Source: RHKX01 sp046330415 (lineage in GTDB: Bacteria; Actinomycetota; Thermoleophilia; Solirubrobacterales; 70-9). Taken from it: DNA of 64,000 nt. The first letter of the stretch is position 1, and every line of letters starts with the position of its first letter. The DNA lies in contig JAXLSW010000019.1 of NCBI GenBank assembly GCA_046330415.1, positions 57,041-121,040 of the forward strand, read 5' to 3'. The notes below the pieces were generated by a model. That model saw only the letters and a program-made list of their open reading frames with translations, was not told where the DNA came from and ran no database searches. Both the position numbers and the translations under genes were made by a program. Below, piece by piece: positions 47,487 to 55,698 of this stretch.

Positions 47487-50306
47487 CTACCGGGCGGCGG
47501 CGGCCTCCCGGGGCGCACGGGGCGTTGCGTCGAGCAGCCCGATGAGCGCGTCGATCACCGACGGGTCGAACTGCGAGCCCGAGCAGCGCCTCAGCTCCGC
47601 GATCGCCTCGGCGCGATCCATCGCCGCCCGGTAGGGGCGGTCGGAGGTCATCGCGTGAAACGCGTCGCAGGCGGCGATCACCCTGGCGCCGAGGGGGATC
47701 TCCTCGAACGCCAGCTCGTCGGGGTAGCCCGCGCCGTCCCAGCGTTCGTGTGACGAGCGGACGAGCGGATGCACGTCGGCGAAGTAGGGGATGCGCTCGA
47801 GCATCTTGGCGCCGACGATCGTGTGCTCCTTGATCTCCTCGTACTCGTCGTCGGTCAGCGGCCCCGGCTTGTGGAGGATCTCGCTGCGGATCGCGATCTT
47901 GCCGATGTCGTGCAGGAGCGCGCCGTAGCGGAGGGTGCGTAGGTCGTCGCCCCCCACGCCCAGTGCCCCGGCCGTCCGCACGGACAGGTCGGCGACCTCG
48001 CGGGCGTGGGCGGCGGTGTAGGAGTCCTTCGCCTCAAGCGCGTCGGAGAGCACGGCGAGCGTCCTCATGAACGTGCCCTCGAGCTCGGCGTAGAGCTGGC
48101 AACGGTGCAGCGCCGCACCGATCGCGGCACCGATCGTGTCGGCGAAGAGGAGGTCGTCGAAGTCGAATCCGCCCGGCTCGTGGTGGGCGAGCTCGAGCAC
48201 ACCCCACGGCTCACCGTCCACCCGGATCGGCATCGCCAGCTCCGAGCCCGCCTCGCGGCTGGGAGCGTCGGCGACCAGCACCGCCTCGCCGCTGCGGGCG
48301 GCGCGCCCGGGCGAGCCCGCCTCGGTTGTGGCGCGGTCGGGAAGCCCACCGCGCCCGGCGGCTGCGACCGGGATCAGCCCGGACTCGTAGCTGCGATGAA
48401 CGGCGACGCGGTGATAGCCGAACGTCTCCTGCAGCTCGGCGACGGCGGTCCGCGAGATCTCCGCCTCGTCGAGCAGCGGCGCCAGCTTCACCGCCACGCG
48501 GCTCGCGCAGGCGAGACGCTCGTGCTTGCTGAGCTGGCGAGTGTCGATGGCCCCGACGGTCTCGTCCTCGGGATCGGCCGCGCGCTTCATCCGGTAGAGG
48601 CTGCGGTCGGCGCGATCGAGCAGGGCGTCCTTGGTCGGTCCCGCGTCGGGCCAGGAGGCGACGCCGAAGGAGATAGTCGTTCGCTCGTCGATCCGGTCGA
48701 TCACCTCACAGGCTCGCTCGGCGACCCGCAGCGTCGCGGCAGGCCCCGAGCTTGGGAGCACGAGCGCGAACTCGTCGCCACCGACGCGGAACGGCAGGTC
48801 GGAGCTGCGGCAGGTGCTCCGCAGCGCATCGGCCACTCGGCGCAGGACCTCGTCACCCTCGGCATGGCCGCCGGTGTCATTGACTCCCTTGAAGCCGTCG
48901 AGGTCGAACACGGCGAGCCCGAGCTCACCGCCGTGGCGCCGGCAACGGTCGAGCTCGCGTCCCAGGGTCTCGTGGAAGTGGCGGTGGTTGAAGAGGCCGG
49001 TCAGCGGGTCCTGGATCGCGAGCTCCTGCTGGGCCTCGAAGAGGCGCGCGTTGGTGAGCGCGATCGCGGCCTGGGCGGCGTAGGAGGAGAGGAGGTCGAT
49101 GTCGCGCGGGAAGAACGGGCTGTCTGCGGTGGAAAGGGCGACCAGGACGCCGAGAGAGCGGCCGCGGTAGACGAGCGGCGACGCGCAGAGCGAGCCCAGC
49201 GGGACGGTGTGGTCGAGCGGCAACCCGGCGAGCTCGGGGACGGTGGTGAGGTCGTCGATGAGTACCGGGTCGCGGAGCAGGTTCGTGTTCGCGCTTCCCC
49301 ACGCCTCCAGCGTCGCGACGGTTCTCGCCGGCAGATCGGAGGAGGAGCGGGCGCGCAAGCCCTCGGGCTCGGCGACGAGCAGCGCGAAGTCGGCGCCGCC
49401 GACCGCCGACTGCGCGTTCGCCGTCACCTTGGAGAGCACGTCGTCGAGCTGCAGCGCGGAGACGAGATCCTGCATCGACTTGACCATCAGGTCGGTCGCC
49501 TCGGCCTGACCGGAGAGCTGGCTCTGCAGGAGCCGCCAGCGCCGCCGCCGGTCGGCGATCACCCGGGCGGCGGCGAAGAGCGCGATCGCGCCGGCGACCG
49601 CGGTTGCTACCGGGAGCAGGCCCGGGAGCGCAATGGCGGCGACGGCCAGAGCGATCAACGCCGCGGCGACGACCGCCGTCATGATCGCGGGGCGGTCGAG
49701 GGCGCTCCACTCGACCTCGTAGATGCACTCAGGGTCGCCGTTGCCGATGCAGCGCGGGTGGCGGACCCGCGCCTGCGGCTCCCCGAAGACCAGTGGCACG
49801 CAGCTCAGCAGGCCCATGTTGTAGCCGCAGTCGCAGGGGTGGTGGGTGGCGTCGCCGATCGGGACGTTGCGGATGCGAGCCGAGGTCGTCCCGCAGTGCA
49901 GGACGTCCATGCGATGCACGCGGTTGAACTTGCCGCTGGCCCGCCCGATGTTCGAGTAGATCAGCCGGGGCGATCCGAGCGCCCGCAGCGAGAGCTTCAG
50001 TGGCTGGCCGACGTTGAGGTCGATCGCCGAGGCGCCGATGCGGCGGGCGATGTCGGGGTCCCCGAGCGTGGCCGCCGCCGCTTCGAAGAGGTCGATCCGG
50101 GTCCGGTCCGGGAACCACGCGTTCTCGTCGCGGAGCTCGTCCTCGCGGTCGGTGAGCCCACAGCGGCCGAGCACCTCCTCGACGGCGGCGCGGCCCCCCT
50201 CGCGCTCGACGAAGGTGAGGACGAGGCGTGTGGTCAGGCCGCTCGCCTCGCGGGGCTCGGTGAGCACCGCGGTCCCGCCGCCCTCCACTTGCGGATCCGA
50301 GCTCAC
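47487..50306 (-). CDS. membrane-tethered GAF-GGDEF-GAF-HD-GYP c-di-GMP protein with V4R-like N-domain
   Basis: A 939-residue signalling protein with both c-di-GMP synthesis and breakdown domains. The N-terminal 200 residues end in CIGNGDPECIYEVEW, the look of a V4R-type ligand-binding domain, with further Cys in HHPCDCGYN. Two helices span the membrane (about 207-250). A GAF domain, then GGDEF (motif about residue 508, I-site RSSD five residues earlier), a second GAF, then HD-GYP (HDIGK about 796 and HERWDGAGYP) follow. All key residues are present, so both activities are possible. It is the first gene before the antiporter. Confidence 0.9.
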   Translation of the reverse strand: MSSDPQVEGGGTAVLTEPREASGLTTRLVLTFVEREGGRAAVEEVLGRCGLTDREDELRDENAWFPDRTRIDLFEAAAATLGDPDIARRIGASAIDLNVGQPLKLSLRALGSPRLIYSNIGRASGKFNRVHRMDVLHCGTTSARIRNVPIGDATHHPCDCGYNMGLLSCVPLVFGEPQARVRHPRCIGNGDPECIYEVEWSALDRPAIMTAVVAAALIALAVAAIALPGLLPVATAVAGAIALFAAARVIADRRRRWRLLQSQLSGQAEATDLMVKSMQDLVSALQLDDVLSKVTANAQSAVGGADFALLVAEPEGLRARSSSDLPARTVATLEAWGSANTNLLRDPVLIDDLTTVPELAGLPLDHTVPLGSLCASPLVYRGRSLGVLVALSTADSPFFPRDIDLLSSYAAQAAIALTNARLFEAQQELAIQDPLTGLFNHRHFHETLGRELDRCRRHGGELGLAVFDLDGFKGVNDTGGHAEGDEVLRRVADALRSTCRSSDLPFRVGGDEFALVLPSSGPAATLRVAERACEVIDRIDERTTISFGVASWPDAGPTKDALLDRADRSLYRMKRAADPEDETVGAIDTRQLSKHERLACASRVAVKLAPLLDEAEISRTAVAELQETFGYHRVAVHRSYESGLIPVAAAGRGGLPDRATTEAGSPGRAARSGEAVLVADAPSREAGSELAMPIRVDGEPWGVLELAHHEPGGFDFDDLLFADTIGAAIGAALHRCQLYAELEGTFMRTLAVLSDALEAKDSYTAAHAREVADLSVRTAGALGVGGDDLRTLRYGALLHDIGKIAIRSEILHKPGPLTDDEYEEIKEHTIVGAKMLERIPYFADVHPLVRSSHERWDGAGYPDELAFEEIPLGARVIAACDAFHAMTSDRPYRAAMDRAEAIAELRRCSGSQFDPSVIDALIGLLDATPRAPREAAAAR

Positions 50307-50361
50307 GTCTCGCTATCGACAGAGCCCCGAAATCGCTTGAGCGCGCGGTCTGGCGCGCAGG

Positions 50362-50907
50362 TCAGCCTTCGGCCACGTCCACGTCGGGGCGGACGCCGCT
50401 CCACTCCTCGCTGGTGATCGCCCAGCGGTCGTGGTCGCGCCACTCGCCGAGCACCGACAGGTATCGCGGGGAGTGACCCTCGAGCCGGAATCCGAGGCGG
50501 CGGACGAGCGCCGCCGAGGGGAGGTTCCCGGGTTGGATGTTGGCTTCGAGCCGGTGCAGGGCGTGTTCGTTGAAGGCCCGGTCGACGACCGCCGCCAGAC
50601 CGGACGTCATGACTCCGCGGCCGGCATGGGGAGCGAAGGCGGCGTAGCCCAGGAACGCCGACTGGAAGTTGCCGCGGATGATGTCGCCGACGGTCACGGT
50701 CCCCGCGATGCCGCCGTCGGGGGCGATCACGAGGTACTGGAAGCGGTTGGGAGCCTCAGCGCGGCGCAGCATCTCCGCGTAGGCGGTCGTGGTGCGCGGG
50801 GGCTGGATCCAGGCGCCGTGCAGCTCGGCGCTCGCGATGGACGCGGCGACGAACGCGTCGGCGTCGGCGGGGCCGGCGAGGCGGACATGGACGGGCGATG
50901 CCTCCAC
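50362..50907 (-). CDS. GNAT family N-acetyltransferase (RimJ/RimL-like)
   Basis: A 181-residue acetyl-CoA transferase. The family shape is clear: IAGTVTVGDIIRGNFQSAFLGY, then FAPHAGRGVMTSGL as the acetyl-CoA pyrophosphate loop (R/Q-x-x-G-x-G/A type), then RLEANIQPGNLPSAALVRRLGFRLEG, typical of RimJ/RimL enzymes that acetylate protein N-termini or small amines. Substrate unknown. The GTG start follows a CAGTAT hexamer by six bases. It is divergent from the HMG-CoA reductase gene, and the stop lies about 55 bases from the start of the GGDEF/HD-GYP gene. Confidence 0.88.
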   Translation of the reverse strand: MEASPVHVRLAGPADADAFVAASIASAELHGAWIQPPRTTTAYAEMLRRAEAPNRFQYLVIAPDGGIAGTVTVGDIIRGNFQSAFLGYAAFAPHAGRGVMTSGLAAVVDRAFNEHALHRLEANIQPGNLPSAALVRRLGFRLEGHSPRYLSVLGEWRDHDRWAITSEEWSGVRPDVDVAEG

Positions 50908-50950
50908 ACGCCCATACTGGCCGACAGGCGTCCCGGGGCGAGACCCCGTC

Positions 50951-50956
50951 TAGGAT
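50951..50956 (+). promoter_or_regulatory. -10 hexamer for the HMG-CoA reductase gene
   Basis: TAGGAT, 28 bases before the GTG at 50985, leaving a leader of about 22 bases that contains GGGAGGT. Confidence 0.5.
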
Positions 50957-50984
50957 CGCTGCCGACTCGACACGGGAGGTGCAG

Positions 50985-52166
50985 GTGAGCGACGAGGCAC
51001 GACGGGTCCCCCGCGACCCCGACGACGACTACACGCGTACGGCGCAGGAGGCGCGGCTGGAGTTCGCCGAGGAGGTCTCCGGGGCGTCCCTGGAGAACGT
51101 CGGCAGCTACTCGTTCGATCCCGCGATCCTGCCGGGCAACGTCGAGAACTTCCTCGGGGTGGCCCAGGTGCCGATCGGCCTCGCGGGGCCGTTGCTCGTC
51201 GACGGTGAGCATGCGCAGGGCGAGTTCTACGTGCCGATGGCGACCGCGGAGGGGACGCTCGTCGCGAGCTACAACCGCGGCATGAAGCTGCTGCGGCAGG
51301 TCGGCGGCGTGAAGACGACGGTGCTCGACGACGCCATGCAGCGGGCTCCCTGCTTCGGCTTCGCGAGCGCCCGCGAGGTGACTCCCTTCGCGCGCTGGAT
51401 GAACGAGCACTTCGACGAGATCAAGGCCGCCGCCGAGGCGACCACGAGCTCGGGGAAGCTGCGCAACATCGAGCAGTACACCGCCTCGAAGATCCTCTTC
51501 ACGCGGTTCAACTACACGACCGGCGACGCGGCCGGCCAGAACCTCTCCGGGAAGGCGACCTCGGCGGCCTGTGACTGGATCCTGGCCAACTACGACGGGG
51601 CCGAGATCACGCACTTCCAGCTCGAGTCGGCGTTCGCGACCGACAAGAAGACCTCGCAGGTGAACATGCTGAACACGAGGGGCAAGCGGGTGGTCGCCGA
51701 GGCGACGATCCCGAATGAGTTCGTCTCCCAGGTGATGCGCTCCAACACCAGGCAGCTGTTCAAGGCGCGCCAGGTGGCCAACCTCGGCGGCTTCATGTCG
51801 GGCGTCAACAACAACGGCTCCCACTCGGCCAACGGGATCACCGCGATCTTCATCGCCACGGGCCAGGACGTCGCCAACGTCGCCGAGTCGTCGGCCGCCT
51901 TCGTCTACACCGAGCTGAACGAGAACGGCGACTACTACTACTCGGTCACGATCCCATCCCTGATCGTCGCCACCTTCGGCGGCGGCACGCACCTGGCGAC
52001 GCAGCGCGAGTGCCTCGAGCTGCTCGGCTGCGCCGGCGCCGGCAAGGTCAACAAGCTCGCCGAGATCATCGCCGCCACGGTGCTGTGCGGCGAGCTCTCG
52101 CTCGGTTCAGCGGTGGTCGCCGAGGAGTGGGTGAAGGCGCACGACATCTACGGGCGCAACCGCTGA
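50985..52166 (+). CDS. hydroxymethylglutaryl-CoA reductase
   Basis: NADPH-dependent reduction of HMG-CoA to mevalonate. The 393-residue product has the class I landmarks ENFLGVAQVPIGLAGPLLV, PMATAEGTLVASYNRG with the catalytic Glu, ENLSGKAT after RFNYTTGDAAGQN (dinucleotide site DAxGxN), and a C-terminal THLATQRECLELLGCAGAG. Start set by the GGGAGGT at 50974-50980. No other mevalonate gene is in the window. Most Actinobacteria use the MEP route, so this enzyme is unusual and may belong to a special isoprenoid pathway. The convergent gene downstream ends one base after its stop. Confidence 0.9.
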   Translation: MSDEARRVPRDPDDDYTRTAQEARLEFAEEVSGASLENVGSYSFDPAILPGNVENFLGVAQVPIGLAGPLLVDGEHAQGEFYVPMATAEGTLVASYNRGMKLLRQVGGVKTTVLDDAMQRAPCFGFASAREVTPFARWMNEHFDEIKAAAEATTSSGKLRNIEQYTASKILFTRFNYTTGDAAGQNLSGKATSAACDWILANYDGAEITHFQLESAFATDKKTSQVNMLNTRGKRVVAEATIPNEFVSQVMRSNTRQLFKARQVANLGGFMSGVNNNGSHSANGITAIFIATGQDVANVAESSAAFVYTELNENGDYYYSVTIPSLIVATFGGGTHLATQRECLELLGCAGAGKVNKLAEIIAATVLCGELSLGSAVVAEEWVKAHDIYGRNR

Positions 52167-52167
52167 C

Positions 52168-52911
52168 CTAGTCGGCCTCGCGCGACGGAGTGCCGCTCCC
52201 CCTCACCCTGTTCAGCTCCAGGTAGAGGATCACGACCACGAGGGCGAAGACCGGGTCGGAGAGGATGTTGCCGAGGATCGAGGCCAGCCACTCGGCGAGG
52301 AAGCCGTGCCCGAGCGTGCCGAAGGCGACCGTCTCGGCGAGTCCCTCGATGACCGACTGCAGGAGCACCGCGGGCCAGACGAGCCAGGCGACCTGGCGGA
52401 AGTGGCCGCGGACGAGCTCGCGGCTCTTGCCGAAGGCATGCCGGACGGTGCCGCCCTCGTGCTCGATGATCGGCGCGACGAGGCAGAACCAGACGAGCGC
52501 GATCACGCCGGGGACGATGAAGGCGAGCAGCCCGAGGCCCATCGCCACGACGAGGAGGATGTCGGCCGCGATCAGCTTGCCGTAGGGGAGCTTGCGGGCG
52601 AGGGCGAGGACGCCGTCGACCTCGTGGCCGCGGTGGCGGGAGACCGCCGAGGAGGCGGCGCCGGCGAAGAGGACGGTGCCGATGAGTGGCGCGACGACCT
52701 GAGCGATCCCGAGCGGGACCGCGGTGAGGAGGTGGGGATCGTCGAGGCGTTCGACCTCGATCCCGTCTCCGGGAGCCAACGCGGTGAGCAGGCCGAGCGG
52801 CACGAAGAGCAGCAGCCCGAGCAGCAGCAGCTCCCGCCAGCTCGTGCGCGTGACCGCGAGCGCCTCAGCCGCGACGGCGCGAATCCGCAGCGAGTCGACG
52901 GCGGCTCTCAC
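52168..52911 (-). CDS. multi-pass membrane protein of unknown function
   Basis: A 247-residue protein with about six hydrophobic helices in the arrangement of YciC-like or glycerophosphodiesterase-type membrane domains: WRELLLLGLLLFVPLGLLTA, AQVVAPLIGTVLFAGAASSA, LLVVAMGLGLLAFIVPG, then VIALVWFCLVAPIIEHEGG and HAFGKSRELVRGHFRQV, the most conserved part of such proteins. The family is of unknown role. The GTG start is uncertain, since no hexamer or binding site is evident. It stands back to back with a secreted-protein gene. Confidence 0.75.
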   Translation of the reverse strand: MRAAVDSLRIRAVAAEALAVTRTSWRELLLLGLLLFVPLGLLTALAPGDGIEVERLDDPHLLTAVPLGIAQVVAPLIGTVLFAGAASSAVSRHRGHEVDGVLALARKLPYGKLIAADILLVVAMGLGLLAFIVPGVIALVWFCLVAPIIEHEGGTVRHAFGKSRELVRGHFRQVAWLVWPAVLLQSVIEGLAETVAFGTLGHGFLAEWLASILGNILSDPVFALVVVILYLELNRVRGSGTPSREAD

Positions 52912-52956
52912 GGCGGGGAGCTTGACGGACCCAGCACCTGATCAGCCGCCCGCTGC

Positions 52957-52962
52957 TAGCGT
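52957..52962 (+). promoter_or_regulatory. -10 hexamer, leaderless promoter for the secreted protein gene at 52970
   Basis: TAGCGT, seven bases before the GTG at 52970. Confidence 0.55.
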
Positions 52963-52969
52963 CGAGCGC

Positions 52970-53953
52970 GTGAGAGGGTTCTCGAGGGGGATCGGTGTGG
53001 CGCTGCTGGGCGCGGTGGCGCTTGCGGCGACGACGACGGCGCCGGCGTCAGCCGAGGAGGTCGAGCTCTCGGTCGCGCTGCCGAAGAAGGACGGGATCCG
53101 GGTGCTGTTTGGAGCCGACAACAACGTCGCCGAGCTCGCGGTGGTGGAGCGGGGTGGCGGAGCCCTTCGCGCCAGTTCATACCTGCACGCGAACCAGCGC
53201 TTCACGGTGCTCGGTGACGACGGCAGCGTCCGCGCGGACCTCGGTTCGCAGGGACGGGTGCGGGCGAAGTTCGTGCCGCGGCGTGGCGGGGAGCGTCGCC
53301 CCGGCGAGGACGTCTGCGTGTCGCAGACCGTCGACCGCCACGGCTACCTGGTCGGCAAGATCGTCCTGCGGGGAGTCCCGGGCGTGGAGCCCGTGCGCAA
53401 GCACCGGGTGAAGGCGACGCTGACGACCTATGGCAAGCGTGATTGCCAGGCCGGTCGCGACGAAGGTGAGAAGCCGCCTCGCTTCGCTGCGCTCTCGGCC
53501 TGCAACCGGCGAACCGGCGCGAGCTACGGAGTGCTCGCCTACGCCGACCGGCCGCGGGCGAGGAGCTTCCACTTCGCCGACATGGTCGAGCTGCCGAGCG
53601 ACGACGTGCTCGTCTTCCGCACCGTGTTCCTGCAGGACGATCCGGCGACTTTCATCTGGCAGGAGGACCCGCCCGCCGCGACCGTCCAGCCCGGGTTCCC
53701 GTTCAGCGGTGCAGGGGCGCTCAGCGGCGAGAGGCTCACCGGCGATCTCTCGGTCAGCTTCCTCGGGCTGAGGGAGCCGGTCGCGCTCGCGCCCGGCTCG
53801 GCCGACTTCCGCGTTTCGCGGTCAAGCAGCCTCGAGACCGAGTGCGGCAGCTCGGGATCGATCGGCGTCGGCTGGCGCGACGCCATCGCGGCCGGGGCTC
53901 CTCGAGTGGGCCCTCCGGAGCTGCGTCCGTTGCTGCCGGCGAAGTTCGGGTAG
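52970..53953 (+). CDS. secreted protein of unknown function
   Basis: A 327-residue exported protein that I do not recognise. Signal peptide at residues 1-28 (GVALLGAVALAATTTAPASA, cleavage after ASA). The mature part begins with beta strands (EEVELSVALPKKDGIRVLFG), has a Cys pair (DVCVSQ and RDCQAG), then SACNRRTGASYG and a C-terminal half with strands ending LSGERLTGDLSVSF and one more Cys (TECGSSG). No enzymatic motif is apparent. The final 415 bp overlap, on the other strand, the open end of the flippase-like gene, so one of the two 3' ends is likely misread. Confidence 0.68.
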   Translation: MRGFSRGIGVALLGAVALAATTTAPASAEEVELSVALPKKDGIRVLFGADNNVAELAVVERGGGALRASSYLHANQRFTVLGDDGSVRADLGSQGRVRAKFVPRRGGERRPGEDVCVSQTVDRHGYLVGKIVLRGVPGVEPVRKHRVKATLTTYGKRDCQAGRDEGEKPPRFAALSACNRRTGASYGVLAYADRPRARSFHFADMVELPSDDVLVFRTVFLQDDPATFIWQEDPPAATVQPGFPFSGAGALSGERLTGDLSVSFLGLREPVALAPGSADFRVSRSSSLETECGSSGSIGVGWRDAIAAGAPRVGPPELRPLLPAKFG

Positions 53954-54993
53954 TTAGCCGGCTGCCGGCGCCTGCGGCCGAGGGCGCGCGGCGCGCGCCG
54001 CGGCTGCGTTTGGCTGTGACGACGCCGGTCGAGCAGCGCCCAGGCGGCGAAGACGAGCGCTCCGGCGACCCCGGTCGCGGTCAGCAGGGCACCGGCGGCG
54101 GCCGTTGCGGCGACGCCGTTGGAGCCGAGGATGAGGACGGTGGTCGTCATCCCGAGGCCGGGGCCGATCGGCAGCAGGCCGAGCGCGGCGGTGGCGATCA
54201 GGAGCGCCATCGCATCGAAGACGGAGATGTCGAGGCCGATGCCCTTGAGGATCAGCCAGTTGCGCGCCACCTGCAGGCTGACCGCGGTGATCGTCAGGGC
54301 GACGATCGTGTTGCGGTGGCGCAACCCGCGCAGGACCGCGAGCCCGTTCCAGAAGCCGTGGCGCTTGCGGTTGGCGAGTGTGCTCAGCGAGGCAACCACG
54401 CCGACCCCCGCCGCGAGCGCGATCAGCGGCACCCACCAGGGGATGCCCAGCGGGCCGACGAGCGTGAAGGAGCAGACCGCGGCGAGCGCGATCTCGACGA
54501 CGACGATCGGCATCTCGGCGGCGACGAGCGTCCCAGCGCAGGGCGACTTGTCGGGAGCGGTGCGGCGCAGCTCGGCGATCCGCACGGCGAGGCCGAAGCT
54601 CGGCGTGAAGATGCTGCCGATGTTGCCGATCGCGGCGGCGCGGAAGAGCGGGCGGCGGCCGCACTCGGCCCCGGCGGCGTCGACGCACGTGTGCCAGGCC
54701 TCACTGCGGACGAGCAGCCAGGCGACCTGCAGCACGCAGGCGATGGCGAGCAGGCCCCAGGAGGCGGAGTCGACGGCGCTGACGAAGTCGTCCTGCTTGC
54801 CGTGGAGCCCGACGACGAGCGCGGTCGTGACGAGCGCGGCGAAGGCGACGCTGACCGCCCGCGAGTGACGCTTCAGCCAGGACCGCTCGGGGGCGGCGGC
54901 CGGGAGGCCCTCCTCGACGACGCGAAGTGTCGGGTCGGTCTCGATCTCGGCGAGCTCGAGGGCTGAAGGCGGTGGTGCTGCGAATACGTTCAT
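53539..54993 (-). CDS. lysylphosphatidylglycerol-synthase/AglD-type (UPF0104) membrane protein, 3' end doubtful
   Basis: The open frame encodes 484 residues. The first 345 carry six to eight helices of the LPG-synthase membrane domain: SWGLLAIACVLQVAWLLVRSEAW, FRAAAIGNIGSIFTPSFGLAVR, the hallmark GLLPIGPGLGMTTTVLILG, and the Arg in HRNTIVALTITAVSLQVAR. They likely move a lipid or lipid-linked sugar across the membrane. From about base 54000 the frame reads a polar, low-complexity tail antisense to the neighbouring secreted protein; in another frame a stop at 53954 would end it neatly. A one-base error near 54000-54040 could explain this. The N-terminal 45 residues are a soluble leader. Confidence 0.72.
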   Translation of the reverse strand: MNVFAAPPPSALELAEIETDPTLRVVEEGLPAAAPERSWLKRHSRAVSVAFAALVTTALVVGLHGKQDDFVSAVDSASWGLLAIACVLQVAWLLVRSEAWHTCVDAAGAECGRRPLFRAAAIGNIGSIFTPSFGLAVRIAELRRTAPDKSPCAGTLVAAEMPIVVVEIALAAVCSFTLVGPLGIPWWVPLIALAAGVGVVASLSTLANRKRHGFWNGLAVLRGLRHRNTIVALTITAVSLQVARNWLILKGIGLDISVFDAMALLIATAALGLLPIGPGLGMTTTVLILGSNGVAATAAAGALLTATGVAGALVFAAWALLDRRRHSQTQPRRAPRALGRRRRQPANYPNFAGSNGRSSGGPTRGAPAAMASRQPTPIDPELPHSVSRLLDRETRKSAEPGASATGSLSPRKLTERSPVSLSPLSAPAPLNGNPGWTVAAGGSSCQMKVAGSSCRNTVRKTSTSSLGSSTMSAKWKLLARGRSA

Positions 54994-54998
54994 ACGGT

Positions 54999-55030
54999 TC
55001 AGTCGGTCAGTCGGTCAGGCGGTCAGTTGA
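54999..55030 (+). repeat. four 8-bp tandem units upstream of the flippase-like gene
   Basis: TCAGTCGG, TCAGTCGG, TCAGGCGG and TCAGTTGA lie head to tail six bases from the ATG (on the other strand). They could bind a regulator or be a slippage repeat. Confidence 0.55.
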
Positions 55031-55117
55031 GCGGAGCCCCGGAAGCTCGGTGGTCCAGATCGATACCCATGCCCGGTCGCCTTTCGGTCATTCGGGCTAC
55101 CCCTGCACTTACCTTCG

Positions 55118-55151
55118 GCGCGGGTGCGGGAGAACCTGGAATGACCCGCGC
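55118..55151 (-). other. hairpin in the 54994-55224 intergenic region
   Basis: GCGCGGGT (55118-55125) and ACCCGCGC (55144-55151) form a perfect 8-bp stem around 18 bases. Its role is unknown; it is 125 bases before the flippase-like start and could be a leader hairpin of that transcript. Confidence 0.4.
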
Positions 55152-55172
55152 GTAGGTGGACACGGTACCGAT

Positions 55173-55205
55173 GTGAGCGTTTGCTCACTGTGACTCTTGG
55201 TCACA
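55173..55205. promoter_or_regulatory. two adjacent operator-like palindromes
   Basis: GTGAGC-GTTT-GCTCAC (55173-55188) is a perfect inverted repeat; TGTGAC-TCTTG-GTCACA (55189-55205) follows with no gap. This resembles TetR- or GntR-type operators. They sit between the flippase-like gene (about 180 bp away) and the end of the small membrane protein gene, so the flippase-like gene is the likelier target. No regulator is encoded beside them. Confidence 0.55.
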
Positions 55206-55224
55206 GACACGGTGACCGCAGCGC

Positions 55225-55620
55225 TCATGCGAGAAAGCCCCACGCCCAGAGGAGCCAGACGGCGGTCGCGCCGCCGGCGAAGCGCACCGCGAGCCCGTAG
55301 GAGCGGGTGGCGACGAGCAGCGGAGTGGTGAGCGTTACGGCGGCCGCCACCGCTGCGAGGGCGAGCTGCGCCGGCCATTGCCACGCGCCCTCGTCGTATC
55401 GCCACCCGGTTCCCCCACAGGCGTCGTCGCAGCCGTGGGCGAGAAGCGCAACAGCGAAGAGCAGCGCAAGGGCCGCACCGAGGGCATAGATGGAGCTCAC
55501 CGCGAGCGCGATGGCGCGCCACGCTCCCTCTCCCTCACCGGCCTGAGCGCGGCGGCAGCAGACGCCGATTACGGCGAGCGCGCCCAGTGTCGCGACGGTT
55601 CCAAACCAGATCGTTCCCAT
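55225..55620 (-). CDS. small membrane protein, unknown function
   Basis: A 131-residue protein with four hydrophobic segments: IWFGTVATLGALAVIGVC, then IALAVSSIYALGAALALLFA, then LALAAVAAAVTLTTPLLVA, then GGATAVWLLWAWGFLA. Between helices 2 and 3 lies a polar loop with Cys in HGCDDACGG, likely outside the cell and possibly disulfide-linked. I chose the ATG at 55620 (MGTIWFG), as the longer in-frame start passes through repeat sequence. The family is not recognised. The operator-like palindromes lie just after its stop. Confidence 0.65.
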   Translation of the reverse strand: MGTIWFGTVATLGALAVIGVCCRRAQAGEGEGAWRAIALAVSSIYALGAALALLFAVALLAHGCDDACGGTGWRYDEGAWQWPAQLALAAVAAAVTLTTPLLVATRSYGLAVRFAGGATAVWLLWAWGFLA

Positions 55621-55698
55621 GCCCAGGTGAACCCCACGGGGCTGCGACGCGCCCCCGGTGGGCGCAGGCCTGTCTACCCCGCAGCGCAGCCCGGGGTG

